Assembly: GCA_039545355.1 (NCBI GenBank)
Contig: BCJJ01000019.1
Span: 246,076 to 310,075, forward strand
Direction: 5' to 3'
From: Trichosporon coremiiforme
Lineage: Eukaryota; Basidiomycota; Tremellomycetes; Trichosporonales; Trichosporonaceae
DNA: 64,000 nucleotides
Positions within the stretch are counted from its first letter, which is position 1. The number at the start of each line of letters is the position of its first letter. The notes below the pieces were generated by a model. That model saw nothing but the letters and a program-made list of their open reading frames with translations, did not search any database and had not been told where the DNA came from. A program made the position numbers and the translations under genes. This document shows, piece after piece, positions 1-12,174 of this stretch.

Positions 1-2715
1 CTCTCGGGAAGGATGTAACGCAGCGTAGTTCTCATTGAGGCCATTCACCCCACGACGCCAGGCCATTGACGGCGTCCCGGAGCACATGAAGCGCACCGCA
101 GAAAGCCTGAGTCAAGTCCTGCCCCTGGCAGGACACTCGTGTGCGGCTGGGCGTAAGGACCAGGCGGAGGAGGCGGGCCAGGCGGGCCCGCTTGCGCCTG
201 GCCCCGCTTGGTAGTTCGCTGACACCAAGCCGCTGACGAGTGCCGAGGTCGAGGCGGCACCGTGGCCAACTTGCACTTGCGCGACTTGAATGCGGGGCGG
301 GGGTTGCGCAGTGTATGTTTTAGAAGTGAATTCTGCACTAAAATCCGCACAAGATGTGTTCGGGCGCTCGCTGGCGTCTTTCGCGCCTCTTGTGGGCTGG
401 ACCCGCACGCCACGCCCCTGCCGCTCGCTCACGTTAGCCTGATACGTCTGTCATGTCCTCTGCGTGGCATGCCTGAGTGTGCGATTAGAAACGGACGGTT
501 GTTACTCGACAGCTGCTATTTGCGCGGAGCGGGATGCAACGCTGCAGGTCATGCGCACAGCTAAGCACATCTCCCGCGCTCACTGCCGTACGCCATGTAC
601 GTCAGCCACATGCATGCTGTGCAGTGCGGCATGCTCGCCTCAATACCTGCATTTGTGTCATGAGTGACTTCGAGAAGGCGCGGTAGAGCGGGTGACCCGT
701 TAGTTCCTGTGGATGTAAAACTACCATTTCCATCAACGATACCTACCAACCATTGTTCAAACCAACTTTTATCCTTAAATAATGTTCCACATGCGGACTG
801 TGCTCCGGACATCTGAAAAGGCATCTGAACAGGCTATCTGGGGGACATCTGGGGGCAATCTGGGAGGGGGGGCGGGCGAGATCGAACTCCGGCAGAGCAT
901 CTGCTGCGCTTTGCGTTGCATTCGCGCCTCTATGGCGGTAACGATCTCGAGAACTCCATTCTTGCGCCGCTTGCGCCGCTGCATTTTCCTCCTCCTAGTA
1001 TTATGAGGGCACCGCAGCACAGGAAGCTTCCTTGGGAGACTGATCAGTCCAAATAGACCTGTTTCTAGAATCACTGACGGGCCCTGCGGGTCACTGGACC
1101 TGGTGGCAGCGCTTTGGACGCCTACGACCAGTTCCAGAGCACAACCCGTCAGAGCTTGGGGCTTGGTCAGCTTGGTTTCATCGTGTGCTCGTGCTGAACA
1201 TGTGTCGACTAGCTACGTTTAGCTGCTTAAGCCAGCTAGCGTGATCGTGGGTGATCATGAGTGATCTTGAGTGATCGTGGTGGTCGGTCAAGGAGGATCC
1301 CAAAGCGCTTGGTACGCTAGTCGAACGGCCATACACCCCTCCACGTCGGGTCTTACACATTACCGCACTCACGCCTTAGCCCGGAAAGCATAAAGGGCAC
1401 CGGGGCGCTGTCACATACTAAGGCAGGCGATGATGGTCTGGCGCCCGCCCCGGCGCTCTCGCGGGATAAGGTTTGCCAGCCGGAGGCGAATCTTAGAGCG
1501 GTCTAAGCTGCTTTAGCCTGCGACTATGTGCAGCCTTCCATCACCTCCTGCCTCTTAGGTACACTTAGGCAATGCTAAGTAAACGCCTAGCCTGTGTCGG
1601 ACAGATAGATCTAGCGTCTCGCCCCCTTCCATCCTCTCGTCAGCGCCCAGTACGTCAGAGACTGCTAAGGGCCCCAAGCGGCGTTCCAGTCGGCTCTCGT
1701 CGCCTGCTGCGTGCCGAACGCTAACCGTCGTTGCCCGCTGCTGTGCGCGACATCCCAGGTCGCCGCAACCGTCCCAGTGCCCCACATGGCTCGTGTGGCA
1801 CGTAGTGCATCGACGCAGCTTAACCCAGCTGTTTTCTGACCGGGTGACGGCACCAGCGCCGGCTCCAACAGCTGCGCATGACAGCATGTGCCACGTCCGG
1901 CCCCCAGAATTGCCCTAGAGTTTTGCACATGAGTACATGGGTTGGTGATGGGTAACAGACTGCTCACCCCTGCTCAGCCGGTTGCGGATGGGTGTGCCCG
2001 TTCCCCACCGGTCCCCACGTCCAAAGGTCGATGCCGTTCGGGTTTGTAAGGGCTCGGCAGAGGTGTGCACGGTGTATGCAGACCGTGCGTTCGTCATGAG
2101 ACGCCCTCTGCTCGCTGTGCGTGAGTTCCATGAGGCACGCTCGCATCGGGGCATGTCAGGCGAGCACTGATGAAAATAGATGGGCACCGGTGCAGCGCGG
2201 TGGACCACCTAGTGGTACACTGTTGTCAGGTCGGTGGCGGGAGACGAATCGCAAAAGTGAAATCAACTAGCGATGGAACACATCCCTCCATCGCTGGCCT
2301 GCTCTTTTCTACGCGATAATCGCCAGCTCCATGGCTCCAACAACACCAGCTCAGCCCTGCTCGCCGACGGGCTTTGGTAACAAGCTTGCTCCGTTCTCCA
2401 TATCGCCTACTCGCTACGGGAGACCCTACAGAGGAAACCGCGAACAGCAAGTTCGTTCTGAGTCACTGGGACGCACGGTTGAGCATTCCAGACTTGTAAA
2501 TTACAAGTGGCCTAGTAACTTGGCCAGGTATGGGGCCTTGCACCGAGCTACTACCTGCAGTGGAGCGTTTAACGCCTAAGCGCTCCACTCATCTGGTATT
2601 TGGAATATACGCCTTGGGAAGCTTAAGTCCATGGAAGGTTGAGGGTGGCCAAAGCTGGCTAGCAGCGACCACCTGCCTGCGAACACGTTCGGTTCAGCTC
2701 GCTCTTCGCTGAACA
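1..2715. other. No supportable gene
   Basis: Only short, mutually overlapping open frames without recognisable domains or paired splice signals are visible. A 10-bp tandem repeat lies at 1241-1280. I see no RNA gene here. The stretch may hold the promoter of something beyond the left edge or the 3' flank of the minus-strand gene ending at 2716. Confidence 0.5.
1241..1280. repeat. Tandem 10-bp repeat, 4 copies
   Basis: Four consecutive decamers of the form GTGATCnTGn fill exactly 40 bases. The copies differ at one to three positions. The repeat lies in non-coding sequence and its function is unknown. Confidence 0.8.
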
Positions 2716-3800
2716 TCACAGGTGCCAAAACCAGACCGGTCCGTTGGGCGAGTATAGCTCCTTTGCGGCATCCGTCCACGTCTGTAGTGGTTAGCGCCCA
2801 CACTGACGTCGAGAACGGAAACAGGCTAACCCCTCGCTTACACCAGATGCGGCATACTCTACTCACACCAAAGAAACCACGCTTGCTGCCTCTTCCGCCC
2901 ACCTGGACACCTTCCATACGCCACCTGTCCTCGCCCCCGTATCGAATGATGATCGTCCATCTAACCTGAGGAGGATCGTCAGGAGTGACCCGAGCGACGC
3001 CCCTAATGAACCCTCTTTGCGCCATGTGGCCCGACAACCTCTGCTCGGAGTGGAAGTACAGGGCCGGGCATAGACTTGAGGTCTCCAGCGACGTCTCTAT
3101 TCGAGGCAGGGTCACATCCTCCCCCTCTACTGCGGAGCAGGCGGTGTCTGCGTCTTCGGGGCCCTTGTCGACGATCGCGTACAGGTTGATCAGGTCCCCG
3201 ATAGCCTCACCGTACGTCGTCAGGTCCAGGCGTGGTAGCGACGACTCCATTGCGAGCATGCCGGGGTGGTTGAGTCGCAACCAGTCAGCGTAACTGAGAT
3301 AGGTTAGCGACTAGTGTATCCAAACACTCCAAACCGAAGCCTGACTCGGGTTCCGGTGCCTGTTCAAACGTTCGCTGACCGTGTGCATCCTTCAGTTCCG
3401 CCTCCTTGATCCGCAGCAAGCATGGGTGGATGTAGGGGTTCCAATGAGGCCAAACGGGCTTTGCATTGAAACGCCATGCTCGTGAGACTGGCTCGAGATG
3501 GACACCGGCATTTCATTATGATTGTCGGGTACCTTCATTAAGAGAGCCTGTCTGCCACGCCTCGTCGCGTTTGTAGACTGCTATGCACGCATGGATCCCA
3601 GAGTGCGCTCCCACGACACTGCCTCATGAACCTTGGCCACTTCATGTCTATACTTTCCTCCGTATACTCCCAACGCACTCTCCGCTCTGAACCAATTCAA
3701 ACATTCAGCAGAACTCACTCGAGATAGGCATAAGTGCCTGCCCACGGGCCTGCGACGCCGGCCCAGTCCCAGACCTGATCGTCCGGGAGGTCGCTGGGCC
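2716..3800 (-). CDS. Uncharacterised F-box-like family protein (5' end unresolved)
   Basis: A spliced reading is convincing at the 3' end. The exon 3328-about 3470 (ending ESGFGLD) joins across a 34-nt intron with a GCTAAC branch site to exon 2877-3293 (starting YADWLRLNHPGM), then across a second intron ending CACTACAG to the last exon 2716-2781. The joined C-terminus reads FFGTWTDAAKELYSPNGPVW and then FWHL before TGA. A further likely exon ends at 3719 and encodes DWAGVAGPWAGTYAYL; its link to the next exon is not resolved. The DWAGV...GTYAYL and GxFGTWTD...GPxWFWH pattern resembles the C-terminal region of F-box proteins I recall from tremellomycete yeasts; that is memory-based. No F-box itself was found, so the first exons are missing from this model. 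Function unknown, perhaps an SCF substrate adaptor. Confidence 0.45.
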
Positions 3801-4011
3801 GCGTATGATTTAGGAAACCTTGAGATCTTACAGCAGACAACCCAGTTCCAATGGGGGGTGGAGTGCGCAACCACGTTGAACCTTCATCTTCTAGGTCGAG
3901 AACGTCGACGGCGTTGAGTACTTGAATGGAGCTTGTCAGTTTAAACTCATGGGGATGACGACGAGGACACGAAAAGGGAGGGGGACTGTGTCGCGGGATA
4001 CCTCATGTGTG

Positions 4012-4042
4012 CCTCAGTTCCTCAGTTCCTCAGTTCCTCAGT
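4012..4042. repeat. Tandem 8-bp repeat, almost 4 copies
   Basis: The unit CCTCAGTT is repeated perfectly three times and then seven bases of a fourth copy follow. It lies in non-coding DNA just beyond the stop codon of the doubtful minus-strand locus. Confidence 0.85.
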
Positions 4043-4113
4043 CGTGCCTCCAGTGTTCCTCAACTCGGCAACCAAAAAGCCAACCCCGGAAGGAGAAGAA
4101 CGCCGAGCAACCA

Positions 4114-4860
4114 TCACACTACTAAGTGGCCGGATGCCGAAGTGGACCTGTCCAGGGTCGAACACTTCTCGGGGAGCATCATGAGGTGCACAACAGCATC
4201 GTGACCGAGCTCGCTCATCGCCACAAGGCACTCGTCGCTAGCTTCATGCGGAGCAAACAGGTGAACGAAGCGACCATCGCGAGGGCCAGTCTGGAACACC
4301 AACCCGAGTGTGTACTCCACTGTGGCAGTGTCGTGTCGTGTGCCCTGTACTGGCCGTGTTCCCGGCCCTCATCGTGATCCTCGAAACGAGGACGCAGGCG
4401 CGGCCGTGGCGACGGTCACGAAAGCAACAGACGTGCACAACAGTGATCAGCGATGCGGCAGACGGGCATCAATGACCCAAGGGCATCGATAAGACACACG
4501 CCGGAAGCGGATGGTTGTGTTGCCAACCTAAAGTGCGTTGTGCTTGTCCGGGCCCCAGAAGTTTTCCTCGGCCGCCGAGAATACTGGATCCCCTGTCATG
4601 TGGAGCGTTGGGGTGTTCTCGGAGAAAATGAGGGCAGTCTCTGTGGATCATTGAGCTCCTGAAACCCGCGTGGGCTGGGGGCAGGATAGGCTGCTCCCTG
4701 CTCGCGTGCTGTGGTCCGCACCGAACATGTTCTGCGTGGAGAGAACAGCCACAGACCCAGCTCGCCACTCCCAGTGCTTCCAGTGCGATGACACCAATGG
4801 AGGCTGGATCGCCTACAGCAGCGAGTCAGTACCGCAAAGACGCTACTCATCGTAACAGTC
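4114..4860 (-). CDS. Possible multi-exon coding locus, unrecognised
   Basis: Three stretches in different minus-strand frames look protein-like. One begins AIQPPLVSSHWKHWEWRAG at about 4820, after an intron-like GTACTGAC...CTGTAG. One reads TALIFSENTPTLHMTGDPVF at about 4640. The last, running to a TGA at 4114, includes VEYTLGLVFQTGPRDGRF. I could not find splice sites that join the second and third in frame, so this may be a decayed gene or chance. No family is recognised. Treat this as a pointer, not as a gene model. Confidence 0.25.
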
Positions 4861-5208
4861 CCTTGACAGCGTCTCGCTTATGAGTTGCCAAGACCTCGGG
4901 ATCACTAGTACCGTGTCCTCCTCGGAGATGAGTCATGCCCACGATACTGACGAGCGCGCCAGCATCACCCCGACCTTGGATCATTTAGTCTTGTAAGAGC
5001 TCTTGGGAGGGGCCATAACCCGGTTTACGCCAGTAGCTGCCACCTTCGCCCGACAGTCTTTGAGCAGCCGAGCAGTGAGGACCATTGACGGAAGGCGGGA
5101 CAGGACAGCATTGCACCTGCCCCATGCGGATCCTTCACCCAAAGTCGCCCAGAATGTCTGGGAAATGGGCAGACACTCGAGCACCACCACGCAGGACTGA
5201 TTGCAGAG

Positions 5209-6771
5209 TCACGACGAGATGAAGTATCCGTCGCCCTCAAACAGCCCCAAGCGACGTCCGCGAACCTGTCTCAGACGGCACCTCGCGTATCCTCTTCGCG
5301 TTCTGTCGGCCCATGCCTGCTTGAAGCTCATGGCAGCGCCCTCCCAAGAGGCAGCCAGAGCCTTAGCCACATCATCCCAGTTCTTCTCGGTTCAGCCTAC
5401 ACACGGTGATGGCACCCCCGCAAAGCGACCGGCGGTCGCTATCCTTCCTTCCCTTCCCTTCCTTTCTCGAGATTCTCGGAGTCCTCGTCGTCGAGCAGTA
5501 CTCACTCATAACAGTGCTCAGAGCATTGAGCAATCCCCACTCAACTCTCCCCTGGGGAGTGAACGGTCCCCAATCATTCCGGCTCTTGAAGTTCCTCGCC
5601 GAGTAGCAAGTTTCCCGCATGAGGCCCCGATGATTTCTGAGCACCTTGCGATACACCCCGATGCGGCCGTGATCGTCGTCGAGTTCCGTTGTCATGAGGC
5701 AGTGCAGCCTCGACAGGCCGGGATGCAGCCCATTCTTGCGACGGAGGTTGTGCCCGCCTTCGATCCGGCTGGTCTGGGTGTGCAGGTACAGGTGCCTCAG
5801 GGCTTTGCCGTAGAGAAGGCGCGTCAGGAGGGGTGCATTGTGTGTTCGACCGGCGAAGAAGGCGAATGGGCCTTCGGACTCGGGATCGGCGTCTGCAGGA
5901 AGGTCGAGGTAGATACTGATCAAGGTGTTGGCGATACGATCCACGTCGGGTTCCTGCTGTGAGCTCTTCATCCGGAAACGGCGGTCAAGAGAGCGAGCGA
6001 AGCAATGGGGTGCCGTGCATGTCGATGGCTCAAAGAATTATGATATGTGCGGGAGGGAAGGTGAAGGGGTGAAGGAAGACACTCACAAGCTCGCCGTATC
6101 TTTCCTCGCTTCGTCTCAGCGCACGCTGTACCCATGCCCTGTCCTGGACCTCATGCTTCCAGTCCGCCGCTCTCGGAGCAGGGAAGGCTGCCGCATTGCG
6201 CGGATCGTCATACGAAGAAAGGAAGAGATCCCTCCACAATGCGGTGGACTGTCGTTAGCCTGCCCACATCTGGTCTACCAGAGTGCAGAGGTCTGCGCCC
6301 TTAGAAGATCGATGAGCGGAGTAGAATACGGGGTAAAACAACTCTGGCGCAGGAACCAGCTGCCAGTGGAGGAGATAGATGTACTGCCAGTCACCCTAGA
6401 AGGTGGCCCGCGCAGCCAAGGAGCTAGTGTAGATCGTGGGCAGCGCGAATAGGTGACCAGTGTAGCCCGAAATTCGGTGGAGACGTAAGGCCGTGAGTTT
6501 AGGAACGGGAAAGCTCACCTCTTCGATGAGTTCGCACAGGTCTCGACATGTTCTCGCCAGTGCGGCCATGGACGCCGGGTCCGCGTTCCCGCTCTCGACC
6601 AGAATTTGATGCAAGACCTGCCTTTGTCAGCTTGACCGTAACCTGGGCCGGGGCACAGACCTCTGTTGGCATGTTCAAAAGCGGCGAGCCCGCTGAAGCC
6701 GTCCGGCTCTTCGCTGCAACCGAGGGGCCAGCAGCTGGTAGCTCGATTGCTTGCTCATTCGCGACCTGCAT
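5209..6771 (-). CDS. F-box protein
   Basis: Five exons: 6661-6771, 6519-6617, 6087-6248, about 5513-5953 and 5209-5382, giving roughly 328 residues. The F-box spans the first junction: LLNMPTEVLHQILVES, then ADPASMAALARTCRDLCELI. This is followed by LWRDLFLSSYDDPR, the segment that commonly trails an F-box. F-box proteins recruit substrates to SCF (Skp1-Cullin-F-box) ubiquitin ligases. The remainder shows no recognised substrate-binding repeat. Introns 1-3 have clear CTGAC/CTAAC branch sites. The last intron is uncertain: a GTTATG donor at 5512 keeps the frame, while the better-looking GTGAGT at 5505 does not with the acceptor I chose (before 5382). The start is the ATG at 6771. A long plus-strand open frame at 5201-5962 is only its antisense shadow. 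Confidence 0.65.
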
Positions 6772-7483
6772 CTTACTGATCTTGTTCCCGGAGAGAGTCT
6801 GAGAAGGTCGAATAGCGGACGTTTATGACTGAGTGTTCGACAGCAGCCGCAAGAGCTTCGTCGGTGGTTATCGGCGATGGAGGTCGGTGTGCATGTGACA
6901 TCATCTGATCACGATCACGAAATGCTCCCATCCTCACCACTGTAACAACGCTGCGTCGGATTGGCGTTCATTACAGCTCATACATTCAGATATCCACTGC
7001 TAGACTACTGTGGCTTCCATCCCACGAAGCGCAGGGGTGGTCGCAACGACATAAGCTAACTACTGATTCGGATACTTGTCGCCGCGGCCAACAATGGCGA
7101 GCGAACCACAAGAGCCACGACTATACTCGTATGTTTCGTTTTGTTATTTTCTTCTTTCTTTGACATGTAGTGTTTGCGCAAACAGGTTGTGGACGTATGC
7201 TGGTTGTTGATGATTGGGTGACTCGGTGCGTACAACGTCTGCAAGAAGACGTGGAAATGCTAGAAACGAAGAGGGAAGGACGTATTTGCTGGGTTTGTTG
7301 GCCAGTGTCGATAGGACACCGCCCGCGATATGGCTTGTTGTTGTATTCTTGATTTATATTGCTCTATGGCGAGATGGCGAGGTTGACAAAATACACTGTT
7401 GGGTTGGGTTGTGGTCGGATGTTGATTGATGATTGTTCGACGTCCGTGATGGATGATTAATGAGCTTGGTGGAGGATCGAGGT
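6772..7483. other. Intergenic, F-box gene to CAF40
   Basis: No gene seen. It holds the upstream region of the F-box gene and the 3' flank of CAF40, including T-rich sequence around 7130-7160. Confidence 0.6.
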
Positions 7484-8662
7484 TTACTCGGAGCGCTCGT
7501 TCAGGTTCACGAGCAAAGTCTGCAGGCATCTCTTGGTGACGAGGTCACCCTTGAGGAGCCCGGCGAAGGTGCCGTCGCGAAGGGGCTCGGGGAGACACGC
7601 GCGGAGAGCCTCGCGCGCACGGGGGTTGTCGCTCATGCGCAGGTAGCACCTGACGACGTGCTTGAGAAGACGGACAGCCTGCGTCTCCACGAGCGCCGAC
7701 ACCATGTTAGAGAGAACGGCGCCAACAGCGTAGAATCGCTCGTACGTCTGGCAGATGTACTGCAGACCCAAGTCGTCGAGGAGAATCTTCTGGACAATGA
7801 AGATCGCGACCGTCTTGGACAGCTCGGACCCCGTCTCCATGATGCGGAGACAAAGAGGAATGATCTCGGTCGACAGCAGGAAATTGATGACGTCCGAGTT
7901 GTCGTTCTGCTTGACCAGCGCGCCAATGACGCCGAGAGAAGTGAGACGCAGGTACTCGAAGGGTCTCGTCTTGGACGTCGTGTTGAGGAACGGGTAAAGG
8001 AAGAGCGGAATGTGAGCGTTGAGGAACAAGCTGCGCGTCTCCGAGTGGCTCGCGACGCACTGAAGAAGCGCGAGGGCGTTGCAGACGCGATTTGATGCGT
8101 GCGCCGTCAGGATGGGGGGCGAGAGCGATGGGTAAACATTGACGATCTCGAGGAGCAGACTGCTCATAATGCCGAATCCGCCCCAGAGCACGAGAGCCAG
8201 GTCCTCATACATCTCGCGCTTCTTGCTTAACTCGAGCAAGGCCGTCTCGCGCGACTCGGGGTCGAGCAACTCGGTGATGAGATGGTAAATCTTCTCCTCC
8301 TCGCTTCCCGCGGGAGGAGGGTTGCCGTTGGGCAGCAACAGGAGCTTGCCGGTGCCGGGCGCGGGCGTGTTGCCACCTCCAGGAACACCAGGAGGGGGCG
8401 GGAAGTTGGCCTGCGAGGAGGGGGGCGGGTTGGACGGGGCGGGAGGGTTGTTGAGGTGCTGAGCAAGATTGTCGAGCAGCAAGGGAGGGCCGGGGGCGCC
8501 GGCGCCGCCGTTGCCACCTCCGCTCTGGTTGCTAAGCTGGCTTGAGCTCAGCTGGCCGGCACCGAGCTGGCTCGATCCAAGCTGGTTGTTCCCCATCTGG
8601 GAGGAGCGCGATGCCATGTCGCCTTGTCCGCCTTGCGGACCGAAGGCGCGACTGCCGTACAT
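7484..8662 (-). CDS. CAF40: CCR4-NOT complex subunit CAF40/RCD1 (CNOT9)
   Basis: A single uninterrupted 392-residue frame. After a disordered Gln/Ser/Pro/Gly-rich N-terminus of about 125 residues comes the strongly conserved Rcd1 armadillo-repeat domain, with hallmarks [40 protein letters not shown] and [15 protein letters not shown], ending [17 protein letters not shown]9 is a scaffold of the CCR4-NOT deadenylase that contacts NOT1 and RNA-binding regulators and promotes mRNA decay and translational repression in the cytoplasm. Length fits fungal homologues with an extended low-complexity N-terminus. It is intronless, which is unusual in this window. Start is the ATG at 8662, which opens the Gly/Gln-rich leader. 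Confidence 0.95.
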   Translation of the reverse strand: MYGSRAFGPQGGQGDMASRSSQMGNNQLGSSQLGAGQLSSSQLSNQSGGGNGGAGAPGPPLLLDNLAQHLNNPPAPSNPPPSSQANFPPPPGVPGGGNTPAPGTGKLLLLPNGNPPPAGSEEEKIYHLITELLDPESRETALLELSKKREMYEDLALVLWGGFGIMSSLLLEIVNVYPSLSPPILTAHASNRVCNALALLQCVASHSETRSLFLNAHIPLFLYPFLNTTSKTRPFEYLRLTSLGVIGALVKQNDNSDVINFLLSTEIIPLCLRIMETGSELSKTVAIFIVQKILLDDLGLQYICQTYERFYAVGAVLSNMVSALVETQAVRLLKHVVRCYLRMSDNPRAREALRACLPEPLRDGTFAGLLKGDLVTKRCLQTLLVNLNERSE

Positions 8663-9201
8663 TATCCCAGGAATCGCCCCTGGAGGGCTTCGGAGTTCAG
8701 TGTCGGGATGCGAGGGAGAGAGGGTGGTAGGCGCGGTCAGTGGCCGTGGAACGATACGAGCCCAGCCGAATAGGTGGACAAGAGTACCGCTGGTTACGTC
8801 GATTTGTGTGGATGAATACGATTAGATGAGGCCGATGGATCTGACGACACTGCTTCAGAGACGCACGCGCAGTCGAGCGAGGCCAACGCACTAAGGAGCG
8901 CGCCTAAGGTGTGCGGTGACTCTACAATCTAACGCCGCAGTGTGGCACTTGATGCCCATACCTCGCCGACCCTGAGGGCACCTCTCGATGGTTTCGGTTT
9001 CAATCATAGCGGAACCTCATCACTCATCGTCAATACACAACCGCGGCTGGACTACAACGCGCATGCACCGTGTGTGCGCTAATGGTACTGGCATTCTTAC
9101 AAGGCGAGAATGTACAAACGATGGAAATAGGTCTCTTTTCGGTATGAACAACAGGATGGAATCGATGGACGCAGTACATGCCTATCCCTCAGTCGAGGCT
9201 C
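8663..9201. other. Intergenic, CAF40 promoter side
   Basis: No gene seen. It contains the upstream region of CAF40 and the 3' flank of the eIF4E-like gene on the same strand. Confidence 0.6.
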
Positions 9202-11082
9202 TCAGCTAGCCGCGTTCCCGAATCGACCACGCATGGCGCCCAGAGGACCGGCGAATGGGTTGCTGCTCCCGGAGTTGGTGCCGGGGCCGGAGCTGGTGCG
9301 ACGCAGGGGCAGACTGCTCGATACACCGCGAGGCACAGGGGACGGTAGCGGTATGGACGCGTTTATCATGACGGGCGACCCGTTGACCGGCGTGCTAGGC
9401 AGACGATTGTTGCGCGGGCGGGGGCTGTCAGTTGGTAAGCTGGCGATGGAGGCCGACCGAGTGTTGGGCATGATGCGGAGCAGCTTGCTGTCGTTGATGT
9501 TGTCTCCCGGCTTGTTTGACTGATGTCAGCTAACTCACGGTCTGATGCTGCTTACATTAAACTCCAGCGAAATACCTTCCAGTTCACGGGGCTCGACAGC
9601 CATGGCCGAAATGATCCGGTTGGCGAGAGCATTCAAGGCAAGATAGTCGTCACGACCGCGAGTCCAGACCTGAATACGGTCCATCCTGGGGCGCGCTGAT
9701 ACGACGATCCCGCACACACTGTTCATGGGGTCCAGGATCTGGCCGACGAGAGCCATGCAAAGATTCGACCAGATGGAGTCGATGAGAGACTGCTGGCCAC
9801 GCACGAGCATCACCCACTTGCCGCCGTTCTTGTTGGCCGGGTCCTCCCAAAGCGGCTTGATGCCGTCCTTGAACAAGTGGTAGTTTGCGCCCTTGCCGAG
9901 GCCGCTCGGGAGGCGAATATTGTTCATGTGACGTGCGAAGCCTTCGATAGTGTCGAACGTGCCCACGTGGAGGAGAGAAGCCTCCCAGGGGTTAAGCAAG
10001 TCAGCCCTCTTCTTGGCGGGGTCGGGCGTGTAAGTCTTCGAATCGTAGTAAAGCGTCCTGGCGTCAGTCTGGACCCAATGTTCAACTCACCAAGGGTGGG
10101 CCAGAGGGTGCTGACCAGCGGCGAGAGCAGCCGCGGCACGCTTCTCGGTCTCCTTAGAAACTTCGCTCTTGCCCGGCGTTGATGACTGCACGACGATATC
10201 GGGAACCACCGAGTCTCTGCATGGAGGCGGCGTCGAGGGCGTTGGCATGCCAGGGCGTCCCATTCCCAAGGCACGAACCGTGCGGTGGACGTCTGGCTTC
10301 CCCTGATTGTCCTCGACTTGCGCGTCGTCCTTGGACCCCTTGTTCTCGTTCTCCTCAGTGTCATTGCTGTCGGCGGCTTCCGTGGCAGCTGCTGACAGCT
10401 CAGCCTGCCGTTCACTCTTATCAGTGGCCCTGGCGTCGTCGATAGCCTTCTGCGATGCAGTGGCGGGAATGCCGGCAGCCGGCTCTGTCGTCTTAGGCGG
10501 TGCAGGACACTCGACATTGCTCGAGACAGCGTGGCTCTGTGGCTGAGACTCATTCTGCTTAGTATCCTGGGCAGGTTTCGTCGTCTCAGACTTCTCAGTG
10601 GACGACTTCTGCACCTGACCTTCCTTCTTCGCTCTGGTCCCGTCAGGGGAGAGATTGGCACGAGCGACGGCACTCGCTGGAAGCTTGAGGCGCGAGCCAA
10701 CGACAGGGGCAGGCGCAGCGATTGGAACGTTGGTGGTGATCGTCGTGATCTCGCTGAGGGCGGGTTTCTGATGCTCTTTCTCCTTCTTCTCCTCGTCCTT
10801 CGCGTCCTTCTCCTTCTCGGCTCTCTCGTTCTCCTTGGGCCCGAGGCGGTCGCTGAGTTGCTTCAGGCTCGGGAGGCGCGCCAGGTTCGCCCGCGACGTG
10901 GACGTACTACGTGTAGTGCTTGTTATCAGCCCTCTGGACTAGCATTAGGAGAATCGGCTGTCGAACATGACTCACCGGTTGAACGTTGCGGAAGATATCG
11001 CCATCTTGAGGGCCGTAGTCTTGACCTTAGTGCTGGTCGCCCTGGCCGCAGTCGATGCAGTGGTCGCTAGATCGCTGCTCAT
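9202..11082 (-). CDS. eIF4E-family cap-binding protein with very long N-terminal extension
   Basis: Four exons: 10976-11082, 10091-10918, 9556-10057 and 9202-9519; 1755 nt, 584 residues. The eIF4E fold occupies about residues 305-480: HPLAHPWTLYYDS spans intron 2, then WEASLLHVGTFDTIEGFA, PLWEDPANKNGGKWVML and IQVWTRG. The Trp-Glu of PLWED and the Trp of QVW correspond to known m7G-cap contacts. eIF4E binds the 5' cap and recruits eIF4G or repressors. The usual protein is about 200-250 residues; here roughly 300 disordered residues precede the fold (Ser/Thr-rich, then Lys/Glu-rich, then acidic) and about 100 Ser/Pro/Arg-rich residues follow it. The divergence suggests a class II (4EHP-like) or regulatory paralogue rather than the housekeeping factor; that is inference. 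All splice phases agree. Confidence 0.88.
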
Positions 11083-12174
11083 AGCTCCATCAGCAGTTGA
11101 GAGAGCGAGAGGAAAGTGGTGGTCTAGCTGAGGAAGTGAGTAACTGCAAACAAGTGCTGGTGAACGGTCGTGAGTGACAAGCTGCCGGCCGCAAGGTCTC
11201 AATGTTGATCGATCACGCCCCTTGACAATCTAGCGTGACGCCACCCGGTTGCTGAACCCACCAGCCGCCAGGTCTGCTGAACAGGGAAGCTGAAACGTAC
11301 CTGTGAGCTAGAGCTAGACGGCTACGAGTTGAGACGCGCCGCGCGACTGCTCAGTTCTCTGTGATCGCCGTAAGTGACAGGGCGACAGAGAGGAGTAGGT
11401 ACGAGAGATGGGTGTCTGATGGAGACATCGTCAGGACGAGAGCTTCGCCCATTCCGCAATTCTTTGTGCGGCAACACAATGGTCTGTGCCCAAGGAACGA
11501 TTGCTGGTCAGAGCGGAAAGGTGAGGCGTAGGTATATGGGGCGTACGGGGCGTAGGGGGCGTCGCTGTCGCGTGTGTGAGGTTGAGTTCTCGCGCTCTGC
11601 GCCTCCACCCACACCGAGATGGTGTGCTTGTGCGCTCTTGTTGGCAGCTGATAGTGCTAGACGCGGTGCCGTACGCCGGCAAGCTCGATAGTCTCGAGTG
11701 TTAATGCTTGGCTCAATTGCAATTCAACGTCACCGTCCCGATCGCTCGGCGTGTTGCGTGCAGCCGCGTCGGAGTGGCGTGCAGCCAGTGTTTGGTTCTC
11801 ATTGACGGCGAGCAAACGTGCATAGGGTTTCTTCCGCATGCTTGTCACTTTGTCACTGCGCACAACCGTGTGCGCCGTGTTCTGGTGCAGGAATACAGAC
11901 CACCGGCCTAGCCGTCAGGCAGCTGACAAGGAGAGGGACTTCAAACGTTCGAAAGATGAGCACCTGAAACACCTGAAACACGTTACTTGGTCGCCCTTAT
12001 GCAACGCGTCGTGACGTAAGTAAGCTCAAGTAAGGAACAACATGCTCCTTTCTACCGAACCTTACTACTCCCAGCTACCATGTCCACGTACCCACGTACC
12101 GCGCGCATGGAGTGCGTACGTTATGATTACAGCGATCGTCGATCTTACATCTTTATAATACACATCACCGCTCA
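11083..12174. other. Intergenic, eIF4E-like gene to SDR
   Basis: About 1.1 kb with no supportable gene. It includes the upstream region of the eIF4E-like gene and the 3' flank of the SDR gene, with an AT-rich run near 12145-12165 that may be a poly(A) region for the SDR transcript. Confidence 0.55.

Noticed and set aside
3290..3330. Apparent frameshift between LECLDTLVANL and SYADWLRL
   Set aside because: A 34-nt intron (3294-3327) with donor GTGTTT, branch GCTAAC and acceptor CTCAG joins the two parts in the right phase.
5201..5962. 253-residue plus-strand open frame
   Set aside because: It is the antisense shadow of exons 4-5 of the F-box gene; the minus strand has domain and splice evidence.
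9924..10700. 258-residue minus-strand frame, very Arg/Ser/Pro-rich
   Set aside because: It overlaps the eIF4E-like exon in another frame; composition is that of a shifted Lys/Glu-rich coding region.
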